Origin: Rhodoferax sp.
GTDB taxonomy: Bacteria > Pseudomonadota > Gammaproteobacteria > Burkholderiales > Burkholderiaceae_C
Length of the DNA stretch: 64,000 nucleotides
Direction of reading: 5' to 3'
NCBI GenBank assembly: GCA_003133245.1
Contig: PKWM01000031.1
Location: forward strand, 1 to 64,000
The translations under genes were made by a program, and so were the position numbers. The notes under the pieces were generated by a model, which was given only the letters and a program-made list of their open reading frames with translations, was not told the origin of the DNA and did no database searches. Positions 48,858-58,988 of the stretch are shown piece after piece; position 1 is the first letter of the stretch, and each line of letters opens with the position of its first letter.

Positions 48858-49649
48858 ATGCGTATCGATCAATTGCTGGTGCAACGTCAGCTCGCCAGCA
48901 CCCGCTCGCAAGCCCAGCGCCTGATTGCGGGTGGCGTCGAGTGGCTACAGGGAGAAGTCTGGCGGCGCGTCGCCAAGAATGGCGACGAAGTTTCCGATGA
49001 TGCGCCGGTGCGCCTGCTGGACGACTCCGAGGCACGCTACGTGTCACGCGGTGGCTTGAAGCTTGAAGCCGCTTTGAACCAAGTGGGGTTGTCCGTGACC
49101 GGCCTCCAGTGTCTGGATGTGGGCCAGTCCACCGGAGGCTTTACCGACTGCTTGCTGCAGCGAGGTGCCGCCTATGTGGTGGGCGTCGATGTGGGCAGCG
49201 CCCAGTTGCACCCACGCCTGCGCGCCGACCCGCGTGTGCTGTGCGTTGAAAAAATTAACGCCCGTGCTCTGGATGCTGCTGATTTGACCGCCGCTTATGC
49301 TTTGACAGAAATGTCTGCCCCCAACCCAAGCATTGACTTCGTGCCCGAGTTTGACCTGATCGTGGCTGATCTATCGTTCATATCGCAGACCCTGGTGTTG
49401 CCTGCGGTGGTGCCTTTACTCAAACTCGGTGGCACTTTGCTGACGTTGGTCAAGCCGCAGTTTGAGCTGCAACCTGGCCAGGTTGGCAAAGGCGGAATTG
49501 TGAAAGATGCGGCGATGTACCTGCTGGTCGAGCAGCGCCTGCGCGAAACTTGCGCTGCGCTCGGCTTGACCGTGACCGCCTGGTTTGACTCGCCGATTAC
49601 CGGGGGTGACGGCAACCGTGAATTTTTTATATGTGCCCACAAGCTGTGA
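48858..49649 (+). CDS. tlyA: TlyA family rRNA 2'-O-methyltransferase
   Basis: 263 residues. An S4 RNA-binding domain (MRIDQLLVQRQLASTRSQAQ) is followed by an FtsJ-type methyltransferase: YVSRGGLKLEAAL, the SAM site LDVGQSTGGFTDCLLQ, FDLIVADLSFIS, and LVKPQFELQPGQVGKGGIV. Relatives methylate C1409 in 16S and C1920 in 23S rRNA and were once called haemolysins. It begins 10 nt after ahcY. Being a SAM user placed in an SAH-induced operon is interesting but common in this group. The stop TGA abuts a repeat element. Confidence 0.92.
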   Translation: MRIDQLLVQRQLASTRSQAQRLIAGGVEWLQGEVWRRVAKNGDEVSDDAPVRLLDDSEARYVSRGGLKLEAALNQVGLSVTGLQCLDVGQSTGGFTDCLLQRGAAYVVGVDVGSAQLHPRLRADPRVLCVEKINARALDAADLTAAYALTEMSAPNPSIDFVPEFDLIVADLSFISQTLVLPAVVPLLKLGGTLLTLVKPQFELQPGQVGKGGIVKDAAMYLLVEQRLRETCAALGLTVTAWFDSPITGGDGNREFFICAHKL

Positions 49650-49730
49650 ATTGGGGTCAGATCCCAATTCGGGGCAGAGCCTTCGGACTTGCCAACAACG
49701 ACTCACCGATTTGGGCTCTGACCCCAATTC
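49648..49730. repeat. MITE-like element between tlyA and metF
   Basis: 83 bp with perfect 14-nt terminal inverted repeats: GAATTGGGGTCAGA at 49648-49661 and TCTGACCCCAATTC at 49717-49730. An inner palindrome AATTGGG/CCCAATT lies at 49649-49669. Core AATTCGGGGCAGAGC and CACCGATTTGGGCTC are shared with 41974-42050 and, in part, 35244-35391. The first base pairs overlap the tlyA stop. Confidence 0.85.
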
Positions 49731-49751
49731 TGCGTATTAAGAAATGCCGCC

Positions 49752-50591
49752 ATGACTGACATTGCCCATTTTCCCGTCAGCATTGAATTCTTCCCTCCCA
49801 AAACCCCGGAGGGCGTGGAAAAGCTGCGCCGGGCGCGCCTGCAACTCTACGCCTTGAAACCTGAATTTTGTTCAGTGACTTTTGGCGCGGGCGGTGCCAC
49901 GCAAGAAGGCACCTTCAACACCGTGCGTGATATTCTGGCCGAAGGGGTGAATGCCGCCTCGCATTTGTCGTGCATCGGTGCCACCCGGGCCAAGGTGAGC
50001 GAGCAGCTTGCCATCCTGAAAACCATGGGCGTCAAACGCCTGGTCGCCTTGCGTGGCGACCTGCCCAGCGGTTTTGGCACGGGTGGCGAGTTTCAATACG
50101 CCAGCGATCTGGTGGCTTTTATCCGCTTCGAGACCGGTGACGACTTTCGCATTGAGGTGGCGGCCTACCCGGAGGTGCATCCGCAGGCCAGGTCACCACA
50201 GAGCGATTTGCAGGCCTTTGCCGCAAAAATAAATGCCGGCGCCAACGCCGCCATCACCCAGTACTTTTACAACGCCGACGCCTACTTCCGCTTTGTCGAA
50301 GAAGTGGACGCATTGGGCTTGAACGTGGCGGTGGTGCCCGGCATCATGCCGATTGCCAGCTCGACGCAGTTGATGCGCTTTAGCGATGCCTGTGGTGCCG
50401 AGATTCCGCGCTGGATACGTCTGCGCCTGCAAAGTTTTGGCGACGATACGGCGTCGATCAAGGCGTTTGGACTGGATGTGGTCACTGACCTGTGCGAGCA
50501 ACTGCGCGCCGGTGGTGCGCCGGGCCTGCACTTTTACAGCATGAACCAAAGCGTGGCAACACTGGAAGTTTGCCATCGGTTGGGGCTTTAG
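49752..50591 (+). CDS. metF: Methylenetetrahydrofolate reductase
   Basis: 279 residues, FAD-dependent TIM barrel that makes 5-methyl-THF for methionine synthesis. ISIEFFPPKTPEGVEKL at the N terminus, FCSVTFGAGGATQEGT, RLVALRGDLPSG, and FRIEVAAYPEVHPQA are characteristic, with AAITQYFYNADAYFRFV in the middle. It is the last gene of the ahcY operon, separated from tlyA by the MITE-like element. The stop overlaps the stop of the convergent MFS gene. Confidence 0.96.
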   Translation: MTDIAHFPVSIEFFPPKTPEGVEKLRRARLQLYALKPEFCSVTFGAGGATQEGTFNTVRDILAEGVNAASHLSCIGATRAKVSEQLAILKTMGVKRLVALRGDLPSGFGTGGEFQYASDLVAFIRFETGDDFRIEVAAYPEVHPQARSPQSDLQAFAAKINAGANAAITQYFYNADAYFRFVEEVDALGLNVAVVPGIMPIASSTQLMRFSDACGAEIPRWIRLRLQSFGDDTASIKAFGLDVVTDLCEQLRAGGAPGLHFYSMNQSVATLEVCHRLGL

Positions 50592-51826
50592 TGCGCGGGA
50601 TGATCGACCCTTCTGCCGATCTCTGGCCAGCGGTGATGCAAATAGACCCAGGCCACCAGCCCCGAACACATCATGGCCAGCGAAGCCACAGCCAATGAAA
50701 CGGTCGATTGCATCACCAGCGGAACAACGATGCCAGCAACCAGGCCATTGGCCGATGAGCCCACGAACGCTTGCAAGGAAGAGGCCATGCCGCGCCGCTG
50801 CGGGTAGAGGTCAAGCACCAACAGCGTGATCACCGGCACCATCATGGCCCAACCAAAAGCAAAGATGGCAATCGGAAACAGCGACCACACCGCGCTGGCT
50901 TTGAACAATAGGTTAGCCGCCAGATTGACAATCGCGATCACCAGCATGATTGAAAAACCATATTTGATCTGCTGCTTGGGCGCAAGCTTGCCCGCCATGC
51001 GACCACTCACCCAGGCACCCCCCATGATGCCGCTGATAGTCAGCAAAAAAAACCAGAAAAACTGGGTCGGTGCCAAGCCCAGATGCGCACCTAAAAAGGC
51101 CGGTGCCGCCAGGACATACAAAAACATGCCATTAAACGGCACGCCACTGGCCAGCGCCAGCAGCAAAAACCGCGGATCCAGACCGAGTTGCCAGTAGCCT
51201 TGCAGCAGGTTGCTGACTTTCAAAGGCTGACGCTGGCTCAGATGCAGCGTTTCGGGCAGCAACTTGTAATTGGCAAGCCAGAGCGTGACACCGACCCCGG
51301 TCAAAAACCAGAACACACTGTGCCAGCCCATGCTCACCAGCAGAGCGCCGCCGATGATGGGGGCAATGGCAGGGGCCGCGCCAAAATAAATGGTGATCTG
51401 GCTCATCACCTGTTGCGCCTGCGCTGGTGCAAACATGTCGCGCACCACGGCGCGTGACACCACAATGCCCGCACCCGTGGTCAACCCCTGCACCGCCCTG
51501 AAAAAAATCAACTGCCCAATGCTTTGCGACAAGGCGCAACCGGCCGAGGCCAGCGTGAAGGCGGCCAAACCCCACAACACCACCGGCCGACGTCCGAGAC
51601 TGTCTGAGATAGCCCCATGAAACAGGCTCATGAAAGCAAAACCAAACAGATAGGCCGAAAGCGTTTGCTGCATCTGGACAGGCGTCGCACCGAGCGACTC
51701 CGCGATGCCTGAAAACGCTGGCATATAGGTGTCAATCGAAAACGACCCCAGCATGCCCAACAATGCCAGCAACACCGCCAGCGCCCAGCGCGGCGCGCGC
51801 CAGAGTTCTTTCGCGTCAGGGTTCAT
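50588..51826 (-). CDS. MFS transporter, Bcr/CflA drug-resistance subfamily
   Basis: About 412 residues from the ATG at 51826; a longer reading to 51904 adds 26 polar residues with no signal. Twelve membrane helices. TM1 contains GSFSIDTYMPAFSGIAESLG, typical of Bcr/CflA exporters. The loop motif between TM2 and TM3 is GAISDSLGRRPVVLWGL and TM5 has APAIAPIIGGALL. It should export small molecules by proton antiport; the substrate is unknown. It converges on metF with a 4-nt overlap. Confidence 0.92.
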   Translation of the reverse strand: MNPDAKELWRAPRWALAVLLALLGMLGSFSIDTYMPAFSGIAESLGATPVQMQQTLSAYLFGFAFMSLFHGAISDSLGRRPVVLWGLAAFTLASAGCALSQSIGQLIFFRAVQGLTTGAGIVVSRAVVRDMFAPAQAQQVMSQITIYFGAAPAIAPIIGGALLVSMGWHSVFWFLTGVGVTLWLANYKLLPETLHLSQRQPLKVSNLLQGYWQLGLDPRFLLLALASGVPFNGMFLYVLAAPAFLGAHLGLAPTQFFWFFLLTISGIMGGAWVSGRMAGKLAPKQQIKYGFSIMLVIAIVNLAANLLFKASAVWSLFPIAIFAFGWAMMVPVITLLVLDLYPQRRGMASSLQAFVGSSANGLVAGIVVPLVMQSTVSLAVASLAMMCSGLVAWVYLHHRWPEIGRRVDHPAH

Positions 51827-52015
51827 ATGGAAGTAGAGTGATCGATCCCAGGCACACTCGGCAGGCTGGTGCGATAGCAATAAGGGATTAGATGCGTCAG
51901 GCAAGCACTGCCTGCGAGCGCCGTATCCAGTGTCGCAATGTCAATGATAGCGCCAGCGAAAAACCGACAAAGTCGGTGATGAGTGCACCCTGGAAAGCAT
52001 CGGACGGAGTCAACG

Positions 52016-53047
52016 TCAGTCGGCGGTAATCTTTTGCGCCTTGATCAGTTGGGCCCAGCGCTTTGCATCTTTCTCGACCAGACGTTTAAACTCTTCCGGC
52101 GTGCTGCTGCTCGGGTCCATCCCCTGGGTCTGGAAGGCTTTTTTGACCTCGTCAGTCGACAAAATTTCCTTGATTTCGCGGTTCAACAAAGCTACCAGAT
52201 TGGGTGGGGTACCGGGTGGCGCGAAGATGCCGTACCACATGTCCACATTGACATTGCCGATCTTGGCTTCGGTCAGCGTTGGCACTTCTGGCAGCAGTGG
52301 GTGACGCTTGTCGCTGCCAATGCCCAGTGCCACCAGCTTGCCCGCTTTTATATACGGCAACGCCACGTGAATTGGCAAAAACATGGTGTCAATCTGGCCT
52401 CCGATCAGGTCGGTCAGCGCTGGACCGGTGCCACGGTAGGGAATATGTGTGATAAATACGCCGGCCGTGGCCTTGAACAGTTCCATCGCCAGATGGTGCG
52501 GCGTGCCGACCCCAGGCGAGCCGTAATTGATACGACCGGGGGCTTTGCGTGCGGCTTTGATCAGATCGGTTGCACTTTTGAAGCCGGTCTTCGGGTTAGC
52601 CACCAACAGCAACTGGCCCCAGCTGGTCAGGGACACCGGCGTTAGATCTTTCACCGGATCAAACGGAAGTTGAGGATAGAGGCTGGCGTTCATCACCAAC
52701 GTATTGACGGTCACCAGCAAAGTGGCGCCATTGGGCGCAGCGCGCACGACAGCTTCGGTTCCGATATTGCCGGAAGCGCCGGCGCGGTTGTCCACCACCA
52801 CCGGTCGCCCGAGACGCTCGGACAACCTGGGGCCGAGCGTGCGGGCAATCAGGTCAATGCCGGTGCCCGGCGTGAAGGGCACAATTAGGTGGATCGGGGT
52901 TTGTGGCAGCGCAGCTGTTTGGGCCAACACGCCAGCGCTGACGGCAACCGCAGCCAGCAGAAGGCTCAGCTTGAGCGCCAGCCGGCGGTAGTCGAACAGA
53001 CGGCCAGAGTAAAAGAAACGAGCGATTGCGAGAAGTTGTTGAATCAT
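52016..53047 (-). CDS. TctC-type (Bug) periplasmic substrate-binding protein
   Basis: 343 residues from the ATG at 53047, which follows GAGGCAAAAAA. The N-terminal segment has a basic stretch then a hydrophobic core (about 25-42) ending VLAQT, a secretion signal. Bug-family features: PIHLIVPFTPGTGIDLIARTL, VVDNRAGASGNIGTEAV, NYGSPGVGTPHHLAMELF and VPTLTEAKIG. Such proteins bind carboxylates for tripartite tricarboxylate transport or signalling; no tctAB is near. It follows an amidohydrolase gene by 102 nt, so its ligand may be an aromatic or dicarboxylic acid. Confidence 0.9.
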   Translation of the reverse strand: MIQQLLAIARFFYSGRLFDYRRLALKLSLLLAAVAVSAGVLAQTAALPQTPIHLIVPFTPGTGIDLIARTLGPRLSERLGRPVVVDNRAGASGNIGTEAVVRAAPNGATLLVTVNTLVMNASLYPQLPFDPVKDLTPVSLTSWGQLLLVANPKTGFKSATDLIKAARKAPGRINYGSPGVGTPHHLAMELFKATAGVFITHIPYRGTGPALTDLIGGQIDTMFLPIHVALPYIKAGKLVALGIGSDKRHPLLPEVPTLTEAKIGNVNVDMWYGIFAPPGTPPNLVALLNREIKEILSTDEVKKAFQTQGMDPSSSTPEEFKRLVEKDAKRWAQLIKAQKITAD

Positions 53048-53149
53048 TTTTTTGCCTCTTTTGATGCCTTGATGTCTGTTGCGCTTGACCGACGGTAAGT
53101 GCATTATCGCAAACAAGCCTCGGCCAATTCCCAGATTACGCGGCCACGG

Positions 53150-54157
53150 TCATTCCAGCTTGAGCAAACGACGCGCATTGCCCTCGTAGATGGCGTGGCG
53201 CTGTTGCGGCGTGATGTCGAGCGCGTTGATGATATCAATGGTCCAGCGTGTATAGGCTGACCCCTTCTCCGGATCGAAAGGCGCATCCGAGGCAAACAAC
53301 ACCTTGTCAACACCAAAAAAGTCGAGCCCCAATTCGGTCGCCTTGGCCGCGCCGAACATCGCTGTGTCAGCGTAAAACATCTTGAAATAGTCGAGGGGAC
53401 GTTTTTTCAACCGCTTCAAGATCAATGAGTAGTCTTCGTCTGAAGTTCGGCTGCCCAACTGGTCCCAACCGGGGCCGACCCGTCCTTCGAAGTAGGGGAT
53501 CATGCCACCCATGTGATGGGTGATGATTTTGAGGTCCGGATGCTTGTCAAACAAGCCTTCGAACACCATGTGCGCCATCGCAACGCTGGTCTCGTAAGGC
53601 CAGCCAAGGGTCCACCATATTTCGTAATGGCTTTTCTTCTCCCCTTTGTAGTCGGGGAAGTCGGCACCGCGGGCCGGGTGCAGCCAGATCGGCCGGTCCA
53701 GGCTTGCCATGAGGTCAAACAGTGGCAGCGTCTCGGGCGCAGTGAGTGGCCTGCCCAGGACATTGGTGAACACCTGCACCCCCACTGCTCCGAGTTTGTT
53801 GATCGCGCGTTCGGTCTCGCGCAGCAATCCGTCCGGATCGTTCATGGGTAGCGAAGCGATGAAGGCGGGAAAACGCTTGGGGTATTTTGCGACCAGTTCG
53901 GCCATGCCATCATTGGCAAGCCGCGCCATTTCGGTCGAGACCGGCGCAGGACCGAACACTTCAATCGGTGGCGAACCCAGGCAGATTACCTGCGCGTAGT
54001 CGTCGAAACGGTCCATGATCCGGAAACGCTCGTCCAGATCGACGATGCAGGGAATTTCGCGAACCCGTTTGAACATGTCCTTGCCGTTGGGTGCCACTTC
54101 GAGCGCCCGCTTGAAAAAGGCTTGAGGAAAAATGTGGTTGAAAATGTCGAGCTTCAT
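53150..54157 (-). CDS. Amidohydrolase family protein (ACMSD-like decarboxylase superfamily)
   Basis: About 335 residues from the ATG at 54157, preceded by AAGGAAAC; MKLDIFNHIFP keeps the first metal site, although the family HxH is NHI here. Other sites: PIWLHPARGADFP, KIITHHMGGMIPYFEGR and the aspartate in LFASDAPFDPE. The fold matches amidohydrolase family 2, which includes aminocarboxymuconate-semialdehyde and resorcylate decarboxylases. The substrate is unknown. A LysR regulator upstream and a Bug protein downstream in the same orientation suggest a small catabolic module. Confidence 0.85.
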   Translation of the reverse strand: MKLDIFNHIFPQAFFKRALEVAPNGKDMFKRVREIPCIVDLDERFRIMDRFDDYAQVICLGSPPIEVFGPAPVSTEMARLANDGMAELVAKYPKRFPAFIASLPMNDPDGLLRETERAINKLGAVGVQVFTNVLGRPLTAPETLPLFDLMASLDRPIWLHPARGADFPDYKGEKKSHYEIWWTLGWPYETSVAMAHMVFEGLFDKHPDLKIITHHMGGMIPYFEGRVGPGWDQLGSRTSDEDYSLILKRLKKRPLDYFKMFYADTAMFGAAKATELGLDFFGVDKVLFASDAPFDPEKGSAYTRWTIDIINALDITPQQRHAIYEGNARRLLKLE

Positions 54158-54364
54158 CTTGGTTTCCTTTGAGTTTTCTGGCAATTTTCAGCAACGTGAA
54201 AGTTGCTGGAATTTCTTGATGGAACAAGAGGTCGCACGTTGCCACATCTTGATCCATAAGGCAATTTCATTATTTTTATACGTTAATTAAATAATTATAT
54301 AAGTATCACTCTGTCTTGCACGTGCCGCAAAGCGACTTACGGTTCTTACGAAACTTGTCGACAA
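54158..54364 (-). promoter_or_regulatory. AT-rich control region between lysR and the amidohydrolase gene
   Basis: 207 bp, with a marked AT block at 54265-54305 (TTATTTTTATACG, TTAATTAAATAATTATAT). The location and composition suit a promoter and LysR-type binding site for the amidohydrolase gene, but no clear T-N11-A site can be singled out. Confidence 0.4.
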
Positions 54365-55276
54365 TCAGCTACTTTCCGTCGCATGGGCCTTGAGGAATAC
54401 TTTAAAGCTCTCGGCGGCCGGCGAAAGGTCTCTATCCTGGCGCGTAATGACAGAAACCTCCCGCCGGACCACCGGCTCAATGAGCTTTCTGATCTGGATG
54501 TTGTAATACTGAGTAATCGGCTTTGCGTAGGAAGGCAACACCGAGACACCAAGACCAGCCGCCACCATGCCAACGACCGTGGACAGATGAGACACCTCGT
54601 AAGCGCTTTGAACCTCAACACCCGCGTCGGCAAAACACTTTCTGATGAGTTGTCCGACGGAATTGTCATCCGTGAGTGAAACAAACGGATGCCCCGCCAA
54701 TTCCCGCCAGGCCACGCTTGCCTGGCTAGCCCACGGATGACCGGCGGCACAGGCCAGCACCAGCGTGTCTGACATTAATGGTTCCGCAACCAGTTCGCGT
54801 CCTGCTTTTTCAAAAGTCCCAATGCCAAAGTCCACGCCCCCGTCGCGAACTTTTGTCTGAATCAATCCGGCGATCGTGTCTTGCAGGATGACGCTGACGC
54901 CCGGGTACATCGTGGTGTATTCCCTGATGACATTGGGCAGCCAGATTGACGCCATGAGCGGAGTCGCAGCGACCGCCACGCGGCCGCGCTTCTTTGCTAC
55001 GAGCTCCTTCGAGCTCAATAGGGCGTTGTGAAGGTCCGCCAGCATCTTCTCTGCCACCGGGTAAAAATCTCGCCCAGCATCGGCAAGCTGCACGGTTCGG
55101 GTGGTCCGATCGAACAAACGCAGCCCGAACTGTTCCTCAAGCTCGCTGATCAGGACGCTCACCGCAGACTGTGTGAGGTGCAGCCGGGTTGCCGCGGTGG
55201 TAAAGCTCCCCGCCTGCGCAACGGCCACGAAGGCTTTGATCTGCTTTAAGGTGACATGGTTCGGTTGAATTATCAT
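54365..55276 (-). CDS. LysR family transcriptional regulator
   Basis: About 303 residues from the ATG at 55276. N-terminal winged helix: LKQIKAFVAVAQAGSFTTAA, RLHLTQSAVSVLISELEEQF and GLRLFDRTTRTVQLADAG. The rest is a two-lobe ligand domain of the usual length. It most likely controls the amidohydrolase and Bug genes that follow it in the same direction. It is divergent from a glycine-zipper protein gene with a 206-bp gap. Confidence 0.93.
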   Translation of the reverse strand: MIIQPNHVTLKQIKAFVAVAQAGSFTTAATRLHLTQSAVSVLISELEEQFGLRLFDRTTRTVQLADAGRDFYPVAEKMLADLHNALLSSKELVAKKRGRVAVAATPLMASIWLPNVIREYTTMYPGVSVILQDTIAGLIQTKVRDGGVDFGIGTFEKAGRELVAEPLMSDTLVLACAAGHPWASQASVAWRELAGHPFVSLTDDNSVGQLIRKCFADAGVEVQSAYEVSHLSTVVGMVAAGLGVSVLPSYAKPITQYYNIQIRKLIEPVVRREVSVITRQDRDLSPAAESFKVFLKAHATESS

Positions 55277-55482
55277 TATTTGACCTTCACAAGGTACGAT
55301 TTTGACGACTTTAGTCCATTGAGTTTTCGCCAGGCGAGCCAAGGCGTCATGGGGCAGCATTCTTTGCAAGATTTTGAGTCACATTCTCTTGCCATCTTTA
55401 CCGACGCTTCATTGAACTTGAATGCCTTGATATGTTCAAATAAACTCGGTCGGCATTAGTTATTACTTGAGAAGTGAAAATC

Positions 55483-55956
55483 ATGAAAAAATTATTTATA
55501 TTGTCTGCTGCGCTGGTGACCAGTGGACTGAGCTTGGCGCAGACACAGGATATGGGCCACGTGCTTTCGGCAACGCCAATCTTGCAACAAGTCGGCGTGC
55601 CGCGTCAGGTCTGCAACACTGAACAAGTTGCGGTGCAACAGCCCAAGTCCGGCGGCGGTGCCATTTTGGGAGCCATTGCCGGGGGCGCCATGGGCAATGC
55701 CGTGGGCGGAGGCAGCGGCAAAGCGGCAGCCACGATGCTAGGCCTCATCGGCGGGGCGGTCGTTGGCAACAACCTGGAAGGCTCACCGGTATCGCAATCC
55801 CGGGACATTCAGCGTTGCACCACTCAAACTTTTCTTGAAACCCGCACCGTGGCTTACCAGGTCGCTTATGAATTTGCTGGCAAACACTACACCGTGCAAA
55901 TGCCACACGACCCAGGCCCTACCATTCGTCTTCAGATCACCCCGATCATCAATTAA
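55483..55956 (+). CDS. Glycine zipper 2TM domain protein
   Basis: 157 residues from the ATG at 55483 (a GTG at 55474 is in frame 9 nt earlier). Signal peptide MKKLFILSAALVTSGLSLAQ, cleavage near residue 20. The central segment GGGAILGAIAGGAMGNAVGG and the following GLIGGAVVGNNLEG form the glycine-zipper pair of Rickettsia 17-kDa-antigen-like outer-membrane proteins. Two Cys (about residues 44 and 110) flank it. Probably envelope associated; function not known. Confidence 0.85.
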   Translation: MKKLFILSAALVTSGLSLAQTQDMGHVLSATPILQQVGVPRQVCNTEQVAVQQPKSGGGAILGAIAGGAMGNAVGGGSGKAAATMLGLIGGAVVGNNLEGSPVSQSRDIQRCTTQTFLETRTVAYQVAYEFAGKHYTVQMPHDPGPTIRLQITPIIN

Positions 55957-55980
55957 GTCATCCGTTTTGTTGGCCCCCGC

Positions 55981-56008
55981 TTGAATGTGGGGAAAAAAGC
56001 CTTATCAT
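55981..56008 (+). promoter_or_regulatory. groES-groEL promoter
   Basis: TTGAAT (55981-55986) and TATCAT (56003-56008) with a 16-bp spacer, ending against the CIRCE operator. The pattern is vegetative sigma-70; no sigma-32 -10 (CCCCAT) is seen. Confidence 0.75.
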
Positions 56009-56034
56009 TAGCACTCGTAAGAGCTGAGTGCTAA
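56008..56034 (+). promoter_or_regulatory. CIRCE operator (HrcA binding site)
   Basis: TTAGCACTC-N9-GAGTGCTAA, an exact match to the CIRCE consensus, lying just after the -10 of the groES promoter. HrcA repression of groESL is therefore expected; hrcA is not in the window. Confidence 0.95.
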
Positions 56035-56139
56035 CAGACTTCCTGTCTTTCGCAGTCTCCCCTTCAAGTTAACAAGCGCCAGCTTTTCAAGTTGGTGCTT
56101 TTGATTTTTAAACCCCTGTTTCAAAACCAAGGAGATCCT

Positions 56140-56433
56140 ATGAAACTTCGTCCTCTGCACGACCGCGTGATCGTCAAACGCGTCGAAAACGAAACCAAAA
56201 CCGCCTCCGGCATCGTCATTCCTGACAGCGCTGCTGAAAAGCCTGACCAAGGTGAAGTGCTGGCCGTGGGTCCGGGCAAAAAGAACGACAAGGGCGAAAT
56301 CAGCCCGATGGCAGTCAAGGTGGGTGACCGCGTGTTGTTCGGCAAATACAGCGGCCAGACCGTCAAAGTGGACGGTGACGAATTGCTGGTCATGAAAGAA
56401 GACGACCTCTTCGCTGTTGTCGTCAAGAAATAA
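56140..56433 (+). CDS. groES: Co-chaperonin GroES
   Basis: 97 residues from the ATG at 56140, preceded by [28 protein letters not shown] is the standard start. The mobile loop ([18 protein letters not shown], about 20-37) contacts GroEL, and [20 protein letters not shown] forms the barrel. It caps the GroEL folding chamber. It is under CIRCE control and separated from groEL by 144 nt containing a strong hairpin. Confidence 0.97.
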   Translation: MKLRPLHDRVIVKRVENETKTASGIVIPDSAAEKPDQGEVLAVGPGKKNDKGEISPMAVKVGDRVLFGKYSGQTVKVDGDELLVMKEDDLFAVVVKK

Positions 56434-56442
56434 ATAATTTGC

Positions 56443-56484
56443 GGGACTGACCGATTGAAGCGCAGCGCTCAATCGGTCAGTCCC
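56443..56484 (+). other. Perfect 16-bp hairpin between groES and groEL
   Basis: GGGACTGACCGATTGA (56443-56458) and TCAATCGGTCAGTCCC (56469-56484) are exact complements with a 10-nt loop AGCGCAGCGC. It starts 9 nt after the groES stop. It lacks a T tract, so an mRNA-processing or stability element is more likely than a terminator. Confidence 0.8.
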
Positions 56485-56568
56485 CAACTGAATAGTCTTT
56501 CTCAAGTCAATAGTTGCTTACGCATCATCCATGCGCTTTAGCGGCTCATTTAACTCATCATTTTTTAG

Positions 56569-58236
<1,668 letters not shown>

Positions 58237-58428
58237 AACGCCGCGAAATCACGCGATACCGTCGTTGCGTCGCCTTGCCCTCCGATAACACCGCAAGGCG
58301 TTATCGGACGAAGCGCTGCTACTGTCTGCGGCGACGCGCCTAGGTCTCGCGCGATTGCGCAGCGTTTGATGCGCGCCTAGGCCTGAAGCCTCATGCGGCG
58401 TCGAATCGCGTTGCAGCTTTCGACTCAT
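58237..58428. other. groEL downstream region with palindromes
   Basis: 192 bp, no gene. Several short inverted repeats, for example CGATAAC with GTTATCG (58284-58303), and two CGCGCCTAGG units (about 58335 and 58371). They may form 3' mRNA structure before the terminator. Confidence 0.4.
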
Positions 58429-58466
58429 AACCCCCCCGCACGGCGCGAGCCTTGCGGGGGGTTTTA
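58429..58466 (+). terminator. Terminator of groESL, probably bidirectional
   Basis: CCCCCCGCA (58432-58440) pairs with TGCGGGGGG (58453-58461), followed by TTTTAATTT. It overlaps the stop codon of the convergent gene at 58464 and could end both transcripts. Confidence 0.85.
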
Positions 58467-58967
58467 ATTTATGGCTGCATTGAGTTGAAACATCAAAGCG
58501 GCCTTGCCCAGAAAACTCAGTTGCACTGCCCAACCTGGCTTGAATTCATAAGCCAGTGCAGGAATCAAGCCGGGTGAAAAACCTTTGTAGTTCAGTGGTA
58601 CCTTCTTTTCATAAGGATCTTTGTAGCCATAGAGCAAACCAGCGCTCCACTTGAATGACAAGTCTTTAACCCCAGCAACTGAATGATAAACGTGACCCCA
58701 GGGGTAAAGATAGACACAGGGTTGGCCAAAGGAATTGCTGAACAACGCAACGCCATCGAGTTTGGCATCCGGATGCTCACGCTCCAGGCCCACCATCACC
58801 ACGTCGCTGTGTGCGCTGTCATAGACGTAGTGATAAGTAAAAGGACTCATCTGCAAGTGCACCACAGCGCTGGGGGCAGCGTCCGGGAAGGCAATGACCT
58901 GTGCCACGGCAGCGCCAGCGAAGTAGCCCACAATCACGACCGAGATGATGCGAATTAATTTATTCAA
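58464..58967 (-). CDS. Putative outer-membrane beta-barrel protein
   Basis: 167 residues with an N-terminal export segment (about 5-22, ending AAVAQV). The mature part is rich in aromatic and alternating residues (HYVYDSAHSDVVMVGLERE, CVYLYPWGHVYHSVAG, FKWSAGLLYGYKDPYE) and ends MFQLNAAIN, suggesting a small beta barrel. It recalls PagP-size outer-membrane proteins, but no catalytic site can be assigned, and homologues are best left as hypothetical. It converges on groEL and is divergent from the hydrolase gene by 21 bp. Confidence 0.65.
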   Translation of the reverse strand: MNKLIRIISVVIVGYFAGAAVAQVIAFPDAAPSAVVHLQMSPFTYHYVYDSAHSDVVMVGLEREHPDAKLDGVALFSNSFGQPCVYLYPWGHVYHSVAGVKDLSFKWSAGLLYGYKDPYEKKVPLNYKGFSPGLIPALAYEFKPGWAVQLSFLGKAALMFQLNAAIN

Positions 58968-58988
58968 AGCGTTAGGAGCCCTACTGTG

